A stretch of DNA of 64,000 nucleotides from NCBI GenBank assembly GCA_003223515.1, contig QHVI01000010.1:1-64000 (forward strand), given 5' to 3'. The notes under the pieces were generated by a model. The model was not told the DNA's origin and made no database searches. It saw nothing but the letters and a program-made list of their open reading frames with translations. Below are positions 42,626-49,591 of this stretch, in pieces (position 1 is the first letter of the stretch; each line of letters begins with the position of its first letter). Position numbers and translations under genes: made by a program. Source of the DNA: Candidatus Angelobacter sp. Gp1-AA117. Its GTDB lineage: Bacteria > Acidobacteriota > Terriglobia > Terriglobales > Acidobacteriaceae.

Positions 42626-42910
42626 TTTTCTCTATGGCGCGATGCTTTTCCGCCCGAATCCTCTTCTTCTATTCAGTTGCGCAATGCGCTGGAGAAAAGG
42701 TAAAAGCTAACTGTTCACTTAACGGAAAATGAACGTTGTGAGTTACGTGTCAGTGTCGCGCCTGCGGCGCTCTATGTTTTCGTTATGACGGTATTCCCAG
42801 CGCTTAACCACGCCAGCAACCTCAAAGCGGCGGTGTCGGGGGCCCCGGTACGACCTGGGCCAACTTCTTTCGCGCCTACGGCGCTGGAGCATCGTAGGTT
42901 CCATTCACAT

Positions 42911-42942
42911 TCGGTATTGCTTAAGTGAACAGTATTGAAGCC
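42911..42942. repeat. Short dispersed repeat with TAAGTGAACAGT core
   Basis: TCGGTATTGCTTAAGTGAAC and following bases match 33787-33817 with few changes, and the inverted core CTGTTCACTTAA occurs at about 42709-42720. Function is unknown. Confidence 0.7.
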
Positions 42943-43008
42943 AAAAGCCAAAAGCCAAAAGCTAGTAGCTAGTAGCTAGCAGCTAATAGCTAGCAGCTAG
43001 CCGCTACT
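42939..43008. repeat. Heptanucleotide repeat array abutting pepA stop
   Basis: Ten 7-bp units: three agccaaa, two agctagt, then agctagc/agctaat variants and cgctact. The array ends exactly at the pepA stop codon (43009-43011, minus strand). Confidence 0.92.
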
Positions 43009-44514
43009 CTACGCTCCATTTCGTTCAAACGTCTTAACAAATTCCACTAAGCTTCGTACCGCGATGCCTGACGGCCCTTTGGCCATCCAGCCTTTGTTGT
43101 CGTCGTTCCAGGCGGTACCGGCGATATCGAGATGGATCCAGGGGGTGTCCTCGACGAATTCCTTGAGGAACATGGCTGCGGTGATGGCGCCTCCCCAGCG
43201 TCCGCCGGTATTCATGATGTCGGCAATGTTGGAGCGAATGAGATCAAAGTATTCAGCATCCAGCGGCAGTCGCCAGAATTTTTCTCCGGAGCGTTTCAGC
43301 GCTTTGGTGAAGTGCTGATAGATGTCTTCATCATTGGCGAAGATTCCGGCGTTCACGCCGCCCAGGGCCACCACGCATGCTCCGGTGAGGGTGGCAGCGT
43401 CGATGAGGTGGGTGCAGCCAAGCGTACGCGCGTAGTGTAATCCGTCTGCCAGCACCAGGCGGCCTTCCGCATCGGTATTGATGATCTCGATGGATTTGCC
43501 GGACATGGCAATCTGCACGTCACCGGGTTTCTGGGCCTTGCCGCTGGGCATGTTTTCCGTGGCGCAGACAATGGAGATGACCTTCACCTTGGGCTTGAGC
43601 AGGCCAATGGCCCGCATGGCCCCTACCATGGCTGCGCCTCCAGCCATGTCATATTTCATTTTTTCCATGCCGTCAGCAGGCTTGATGGAGATGCCGCCGG
43701 TATCGAAAGTAATGCCCTTGCCGATCAGGCCAACCACGGGTTTCTCCGGCGCGTCCTGCGGCTCATACTTCATCACGATCAGGCGCGGCTCTTCGTCTGA
43801 GCCTTGGGCGACGCTCCAGAAGGCCCCCATCTTCATTTCTTTAATTTTGTCGGGACCGTAGATTTCGCATTTCAGTCCTACGCTCTCACACATCTTGCGC
43901 GTACGGTCCGCGAACATGGTTGGAGTAAGGTGGTTGCTGGGCTCATTGACAAGTTCGCGGGTAAAGTTCTGCGATTCGCCGATGATGCGCCCCTGTTCGA
44001 GACTCTGCTGCAGCTTGTTCTTATCAGAGCCTTCGGGCGCGGCAACTGTTACGTCTTTCATCTGCAGGTCTTTGCGGTCGCTGCGATAGGTATCCGGATC
44101 GAAGTTGGCGATGAAGGAGCCTTCGACAATAGCGCGCACGGCATCTTCAGCGCCGCTGGAGAGGTCGGGAAGAGCAAAAGCGCAGCTCTTGATCATCTTG
44201 GGTTTCAGGAATCTGAGGGCTGCGCCAGCCGCTTTGCGCAGCTCGGTGTGGCCGAATTTGTCTCCTTTGCCGCCGCCCACGATCAGCAGCCGTTTGGCCT
44301 TCAAGCCTTCCGGACGATGCAGCATGATGGCTTCGGCCAGCTTGCCGGTGACCTCGCCGGTGCTCATCAGTTCGGCTGCGGCCTTTTCCGCACCCGCATG
44401 TTTCAAGGCGAATTTCGCATTGCTCTTCTGTTTATCTCCGTGGTCCAGGGCGAAGACCACAAGACATTCGCTTTCGATTTCTGCAAGGTTCCCAACCACC
44501 AGTTTTGTTTCCAT
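43009..44514 (-). CDS. pepA: Leucyl aminopeptidase (M17 family)
   Basis: A 501-residue cytosolic metalloaminopeptidase. The M17 signature NTDAEGRLVLADGL is present, along with KGITFDTGGISIKPADGMEK and DMAGGAAMVGAM, which carry the Zn/Mn ligands and catalytic Lys and Arg. Start at ATG 44514 because GAGGAG lies 5 nt upstream; the open frame extends further 5' into smpB without a ribosome site. Eight bp separate it from smpB, so they are cotranscribed. PepA hexamers trim N-terminal residues during protein turnover. Confidence 0.96.
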   Translation of the reverse strand: METKLVVGNLAEIESECLVVFALDHGDKQKSNAKFALKHAGAEKAAAELMSTGEVTGKLAEAIMLHRPEGLKAKRLLIVGGGKGDKFGHTELRKAAGAALRFLKPKMIKSCAFALPDLSSGAEDAVRAIVEGSFIANFDPDTYRSDRKDLQMKDVTVAAPEGSDKNKLQQSLEQGRIIGESQNFTRELVNEPSNHLTPTMFADRTRKMCESVGLKCEIYGPDKIKEMKMGAFWSVAQGSDEEPRLIVMKYEPQDAPEKPVVGLIGKGITFDTGGISIKPADGMEKMKYDMAGGAAMVGAMRAIGLLKPKVKVISIVCATENMPSGKAQKPGDVQIAMSGKSIEIINTDAEGRLVLADGLHYARTLGCTHLIDAATLTGACVVALGGVNAGIFANDEDIYQHFTKALKRSGEKFWRLPLDAEYFDLIRSNIADIMNTGGRWGGAITAAMFLKEFVEDTPWIHLDIAGTAWNDDNKGWMAKGPSGIAVRSLVEFVKTFERNGA

Positions 44515-44522
44515 GATCTCCT

Positions 44523-45050
44523 CTAGCTTTTTCTGGAGCGCGCGATGGCTTCGCGGGCTTCCCGGTCGGCAGTGCGCCGCCGTTCGGTTTCTCGTTTGTC
44601 CCAACTCTGCTTGCCCTTGGCCAGGGCAATCTCACACTTGATTTTTCCGTTGCGGAAATACATGCGGGTGGGGACTAAGGTGTATCCGCGCTGCTGGCTT
44701 TTTCCCAGCAGCTTGCGTAATTGGTCTCTATGTACAAGAAGTTTGCGGGTGCGCAGCGGAGCATGGTTGGCGTAGCTTCCATGTTCGTAAGCCCCGATAT
44801 GAGCATTCAGGAGCCAGAGTTCGCCGTCTTTGACCAGCGCATAGGCATCCTTGAGATTGGCGCGACCCGCCCGGATGGATTTAACCTCCGACCCGGTGAG
44901 CACCACTCCGGTTTCCAGCTTGTCTTCCAGAAAATAATTATGACCTGCGGACCGGTTCTGCGTGGCATCCCGCTCCCCGGAGGCGACGGGATCGCGCTTC
45001 AGGTTCCTGGGCTTATTCGGTTCGGTCTGGTGAACTGTATGACGGGCCAT
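44523..45050 (-). CDS. smpB: SsrA-binding protein SmpB
   Basis: A 175-residue protein. The core NYFLEDKLETGVVLTGSEVK, SIRAGRANLKDAYALVKDGE, NAHIGAYEHG and the basic C-terminal tail (SWDKRETERRRTADREARE) are diagnostic. SmpB delivers tmRNA to stalled ribosomes. An N-terminal ~30-residue polar extension precedes the usual start of the fold. The tmRNA gene itself is not seen in this window. Confidence 0.96.
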   Translation of the reverse strand: MARHTVHQTEPNKPRNLKRDPVASGERDATQNRSAGHNYFLEDKLETGVVLTGSEVKSIRAGRANLKDAYALVKDGELWLLNAHIGAYEHGSYANHAPLRTRKLLVHRDQLRKLLGKSQQRGYTLVPTRMYFRNGKIKCEIALAKGKQSWDKRETERRRTADREAREAIARSRKS

Positions 45051-45260
45051 GACTGCACAACAGGAAAGCTTCCTGCCACTTTCAGCAAAATTTTTATGCT
45101 AGCACACGCAAATCTAACAGGTAACTCCGTTCTGTCTAGGAGTTAGTAATCGTGCGGTGTATAATGCAGGATTTCCAACACTTTACGCGCGGTTGAGCGT
45201 TTGTCAGGGGAGCATACCGCCCAGCTTATTGTTGGTCATTCGGATTCTATAAGGGGTTCC

Positions 45261-47765
45261 ATGAGAAGTTCCGGGAAAACGGTAGCTTTCATATTGATTT
45301 TGCTGTCGGCGGTCGCTTTCGCGTCCGATTCGGTACGCTCGCTCTACAACAAGGGACTTAAGGCAGAGGCCCGCGAGGACTACGAAGCTGCTTATAACTA
45401 CTATAAGGCGGCGTGGGAGAAACATCCTGACGACCTGAAATACAAGGTTCCTTACGAGCGCACGCGCATGCTGGCGGCTGCGCAACTGATCAAGCAGGGG
45501 CAGAAACTGCGCGATGATGGCAAGCTGGAAGATGCCCTCAATCTGTTCATGAAAGCCGCGGCCATTGACCCCAGCAGTGATATGGCCCTGCAGGAAGCGC
45601 GCCGGACGCAGAACATGATCAAAGGCCAGGCAGCTACTGAAGGCGGGGCCGCGCCTGCACAGCCCCCTGAGGAAGATGTGCTGCATAAGCGTCTGGATGA
45701 AGCAGGTGGCCCGGTCGAACTTGCGCCTCTTTCCACCACTCCTCTGCAGGCCCTCCATTTTGCTTCCGCGGATACCAAGCAGATTTACGAAACGCTGGGA
45801 AGACTGGGCGCCATCAACGTGCTGTTTGATCCCGATTATCAGGGGCGCAGGATAGCGATTGACCTGCAGGGTGTTACCGTCCAGCAGGCTTTCGATATCG
45901 TGGCCCTGGAGTCGCGCACTTTCTGGCGTCCGGTCACACCCAACACCATCTTTGTAGCTGCCGATACGCAGACCAAGCGCAGAGAGCTTGAGCAGAACGT
46001 CGTCAAGACTTTCTATCTGGGCAACGTAGCCACTCCCACCGATCTTCAGGACGTAGTGAACGCCATCCGTACCATTCTGGAAGTGCAGCGCATTCAGCAG
46101 ATACCTTCGCAAAACGCCATCGTGGTGCGCGGCACTCCTGACCAGTTGGCGCTGGCCCAGAAGATGATCGACGACATCGATAAGTCAAAGCCTGAGGTGG
46201 TTGTGGATGTGGTTGTAGCCCAGGTGCGGCGCGACAAGGTGCGCATGATGGGCATTCTGCCGCCGCAGAACGCCACTGTCGCCTTGCAGGGAAGCAATGT
46301 AGCCAGCACCGGCACTGGAACCGGTACTGGTACTGGCACAACCACCACCAGCAGCGGCCTGAACTTCAACAGCCTGCAGCATCTGAACTCTACCAACTAC
46401 GCGGTAACCCTCGATCCGGTTCATGCGCAATTGCTGTTCAGTGATTCCAATACCAAGATTCTTGAGAATCCGCGCATTCGCGCTGCGGATGGAATTAAGG
46501 CCAGCCTTAAAATCGGCGATCGCATTCCGGTGGCTACCGGTTCGTTCGGAACCCCTCTGGGCATCGGCACCGGCGTAGGCGCTCTGGGCGTGAACACCCA
46601 GTTCCAGTATCTCGACGTGGGCGTGAATATTGACATTACACCGCACGTTCATCCTGATGGCGAGATCAGCCTGAAGGTGGCGCTGGAAATCTCAAACCAG
46701 ACCGGCACATCGAGTATCGGCGGCATCAGCCAGCCGATTATCAGCCGCCGTCTTGTTGATCATGAAATCCGCCTGAAAGATGGCGAGATGAACATGCTGG
46801 GCGGTATTCTGGAAGACCAGATCACCAACAATGGCTCTGGTACTCCAGTGCTGGGACAGATTCCTATCCTGAAATATCTCTTCTCGCAAAACGATAAGGA
46901 ACGGCATACCAATGAAGTTGTGTTCCTGCTGGTGCCGCACATCGTACGCGGACAGGAGCTTTCCAACCTGAACCGGCGCGCCTTCGACGTGGGCACGGGC
47001 ATTGGCATCGATTTGCGCAAAGCAGATGTGCCTGTAAATAAGTCGGCGAATGCTCCGGCAACCAATCCTCAGGGTGCTGCGGCTTCACGGCAGCAACAGC
47101 AGCAGGCAGCGCCGCCCACTCGTCCGGTCGCGCAGGGAACGACAATGCAACAGCCGCCGGTGACGGTGACTCCGGCGCAGCCGCAGCAGGTGACAGATCA
47201 ACCGCCTCCAGGAACTCCAGTTCAGCCGCAGCAGCAAACCGGGCAGCAGATTATTCAGCCGGGGCCGCCGCAGCAGAATCCTGCCATGGCTCCGGCATCT
47301 ACACCGGCCCAGGCAAAGCCTTCACCGGCAACCCCGGTTTCCACGCCCGGGGTAGCCAGCTTCCACCTTGATCCACCTACGGCGGCGCCAGCGCAGGGCA
47401 GTCAATTCACGCTGAATCTGAATGTTTCCGGCGGACAGGACATTGCCTCGGTGCCGCTGCAGATCACTTACGATTCCAAGGTGGTGCAGTTCGTGAGCGT
47501 ATCCAACGGAAGCTTTCTCAGCAAAGATGGACAGAACGTAGCGCTGGTTCATCGCGATGATCCCACTACCGGAACATTGCAGATTTCAGCGCAGCGTCCG
47601 CCCAACACCCCCGGCGTTTCAGGAACCGGAACTGTATTCACCCTGGTGTTTACGGCCAAAGAAAAGGGAACCGGCGTGATTGCGATTACCACCCCCGGCG
47701 CCCGCAACAGCCAGAACCAGTCGCTGCAGGTCACCGGATCGCAGACGGCCGTCAGCGTGAACTAG
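45261..47765 (+). CDS. Secretin with TPR and C-terminal cohesin domain
   Basis: An 834-residue outer-membrane channel protein. It has a signal peptide (MRSSGKTVAFILILLSAVAF), a TPR region (about 25-110), secretin N domains (about 150-320, with ILEVQRIQQIPSQNAIVVRG), and the secretin pore (DVGVNIDITPHVHPDGEISL, RLVDHEIRLKDGEMNMLGGI, LLVPHIVRG). A Gln/Pro-rich linker (about 605-690) and a cohesin-type beta domain (about 695-834, FHLDPPTAAPAQGSQFTLNL) follow. Start at ATG 45261 with AAGGGG upstream. It belongs to the GspD/PilQ superfamily. Two pseudopilins follow, so it probably serves a type II or type IV pilus-like machine whose ATPase and platform genes are elsewhere. Confidence 0.93.
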   Translation: MRSSGKTVAFILILLSAVAFASDSVRSLYNKGLKAEAREDYEAAYNYYKAAWEKHPDDLKYKVPYERTRMLAAAQLIKQGQKLRDDGKLEDALNLFMKAAAIDPSSDMALQEARRTQNMIKGQAATEGGAAPAQPPEEDVLHKRLDEAGGPVELAPLSTTPLQALHFASADTKQIYETLGRLGAINVLFDPDYQGRRIAIDLQGVTVQQAFDIVALESRTFWRPVTPNTIFVAADTQTKRRELEQNVVKTFYLGNVATPTDLQDVVNAIRTILEVQRIQQIPSQNAIVVRGTPDQLALAQKMIDDIDKSKPEVVVDVVVAQVRRDKVRMMGILPPQNATVALQGSNVASTGTGTGTGTGTTTTSSGLNFNSLQHLNSTNYAVTLDPVHAQLLFSDSNTKILENPRIRAADGIKASLKIGDRIPVATGSFGTPLGIGTGVGALGVNTQFQYLDVGVNIDITPHVHPDGEISLKVALEISNQTGTSSIGGISQPIISRRLVDHEIRLKDGEMNMLGGILEDQITNNGSGTPVLGQIPILKYLFSQNDKERHTNEVVFLLVPHIVRGQELSNLNRRAFDVGTGIGIDLRKADVPVNKSANAPATNPQGAAASRQQQQQAAPPTRPVAQGTTMQQPPVTVTPAQPQQVTDQPPPGTPVQPQQQTGQQIIQPGPPQQNPAMAPASTPAQAKPSPATPVSTPGVASFHLDPPTAAPAQGSQFTLNLNVSGGQDIASVPLQITYDSKVVQFVSVSNGSFLSKDGQNVALVHRDDPTTGTLQISAQRPPNTPGVSGTGTVFTLVFTAKEKGTGVIAITTPGARNSQNQSLQVTGSQTAVSVN

Positions 47766-47792
47766 AGCATTTTAGGTTAAGGTGTAGGGAAT

Positions 47793-47908
47793 TCACACCC
47801 CTCTTGTCATTCCGACCGCAGTCCGACCGACGTAGGAGGGAGGACGGAGTGGAGGAAACCCGAGGATCTCTGCTCCACCATGCTGTCACAAGGTGTTCTC
47901 ACGGAACT
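47793..47908. repeat. Dispersed ~115-bp repeat, copy 2
   Basis: Near-identical to 31141-31254, same orientation. Shared core includes GACGTAGGAGGGAGGACGGA. It fills most of the secretin/pseudopilin gap; the remaining bases up to 48045 show nothing else. Confidence 0.95.
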
Positions 47909-48045
47909 TCGGGTTATTTGGTTCATTGGATCATTGGAACCTGCAAGATTTACAATAGAAGTGCGTTCATTGATCAGGCAGCCTGTTTCGCATCCCTCCC
48001 CCGGATCCCCGTTACCAGGCTGAAATTGGTTTTTAAGGTTGTAAG

Positions 48046-48501
48046 TTGAGAAGAAAAGTAACCCAGCGCGGCGTAACCATTCTGGAATTGATTATTGCCA
48101 TCACCATCCTTCTGGTGCTGATGGGAGCGGCAGTCCCGGTGGCGCGGCTGAGCATTAAGCGGCAGAAAGAGACTGAATTGCGCCGCGACCTGTGGGAGAT
48201 GCGCACTGCCATCGACCGCTATAAAGATGCCGCCGACCGCAACGCCTTTCAGATTAAAGTCGGCACTGAGGGTTACCCGCCCGATCTCGATACTCTGGTG
48301 AAGGGCGTGGACGTCCAGGGGAAAAAGCTGCGCTTCCTGCGGCGTATTCCTGTCGATCCCATGACTGGAAATACAGATTGGGGACTGCGGTCGATGCAGG
48401 ACGATCCCACGTCAGAGTCATGGGGCGGGCAGAATGTTTTCGATGTCTACAGCAAGTCCAACGGCACGGGGCTTGACAGCACTAAGTATAAGGATTGGTA
48501 A
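48046..48501 (+). CDS. Pseudopilin, GspG-like
   Basis: A 151-residue protein with a type IV prepilin leader MRRKVTQRG followed by VTILELIIAITILLVLMGAA; cleavage is after Gly9 with Glu at +5. The C-terminal part (GYPPDLDTLVKG, FLRRIPVDPMTGNTDWGLRS) is the GspG major-pseudopilin pattern, where DPMTG and the following loop bind calcium in known members. TTG 48046 is the only sensible start because it gives the leader directly. Two bases separate it from the next pseudopilin gene. Confidence 0.93.
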   Translation: MRRKVTQRGVTILELIIAITILLVLMGAAVPVARLSIKRQKETELRRDLWEMRTAIDRYKDAADRNAFQIKVGTEGYPPDLDTLVKGVDVQGKKLRFLRRIPVDPMTGNTDWGLRSMQDDPTSESWGGQNVFDVYSKSNGTGLDSTKYKDW

Positions 48502-48502
48502 C

Positions 48503-48913
48503 ATGATGGATTCAGCAAAGAAAATCCGCAATCAGCGCGGCTTCACCATGATCGAAATGATCATCGTGATCTCCATTGTGCTGATTCTTTCCGCGATTGC
48601 CATCCCCAGGTACATGATGCATGTTTTGCGGGCGCGCGAGGCCGTATTGATGGAAGACTTGGTTGCCATGCGTCAGGCGATTGACCAATATACCGAAGAT
48701 AAAGGCAAGGCTCCGCAAGCGCTTGAAGACCTGGTCAGCTCCGGATATCTGCACTCCATCCCCAAAGATCCGTTTACCGAAAAAAACGATACCTGGCAGC
48801 CCGTAACGGACGACACCATTGCCAGCCCTGATCAGACCGAAACCGGCATCACCGACGTGCATAGCGGCTCCAGCCATGTGGGTTCGACTGGGACGGCGTA
48901 TAACACCTGGTGA
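48503..48913 (+). CDS. Pseudopilin, GspG-like
   Basis: A 136-residue prepilin-like protein. The leader MMDSAKKIRNQRG precedes FTMIEMIIVISIVLILSAIA, with Glu at +5. The globular part (QYTEDKGKAPQALEDLVSSG, SIPKDPFTEKNDTWQPV) again follows the GspG pattern. ATG 48503 follows the stop of the first pseudopilin by 1 nt. Two tandem GspG-like subunits after a secretin are known in Acidobacteriota-type loci. Confidence 0.93.
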   Translation: MMDSAKKIRNQRGFTMIEMIIVISIVLILSAIAIPRYMMHVLRAREAVLMEDLVAMRQAIDQYTEDKGKAPQALEDLVSSGYLHSIPKDPFTEKNDTWQPVTDDTIASPDQTETGITDVHSGSSHVGSTGTAYNTW

Positions 48914-49591
48914 GGATTGGCCTTGTCCCGAGTTTGTTTCTGAATTCCCATCCCGCGAAGCTGGAGCGGAATCCCTACGCGAACAAAGATTTATTGAGAA
49001 GTACTGTGGGTTTCAGGCGCTCTGAGAACTACAAGAATGCTGGTTGATCCACAACTCTAGATTTTTCAGCGCAGCCGAGGGCACCTCCACCATAAGCACT
49101 AACTTAGGAATTCCTTTGATGACCGTCAATCTGTCATCCGCCGGGAATCTGCGAACCCTGGCTGATAACGGCTAATTCCTCAGAAGCGGACTTCTGGCCC
49201 GCGTGCTCGGGATTCCATTTCTGGCCCATAACTTCACTGTTGGCGTCAACCTGCCAAACTCAAGTTGAGCCGCATGTGCCCATTCGTATGCCAAGCCGCA
49301 CTCCCGTTTTGACCAAGATTGTTTGTAACGGGATTGGTCTTTATTGCACTAATCAGTAAGGGGTAGTCTCTCTACAGAGTAGGGTATTCCGATTGACGTA
49401 AGCGCTATGCAAAGGCGCTTGAGGCTGATTCAAGTCTCTCGTAACCGGGAAGACCATTTCTCCTCAAGCGCTGAAGCCGTGTGTCTTTGCCGGAAGTAGT
49501 CTTGAAAACACGATCTAAGCCTTGCTCCACCGCGCCGAAATCCATCACTGCAGGCATACCACGGGATCTTTGGAAACTAAGGAGTTATTCT
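48914..49591. other. Long intergenic region, no gene seen
   Basis: 678 bp between the pseudopilins and the AAA+ gene. No convincing open frame, RNA gene or repeat family was found. GC skew and stop density suggest decayed or regulatory DNA. AAGGAG at 49579-49584 is the ribosome site of the next gene. Confidence 0.5.
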
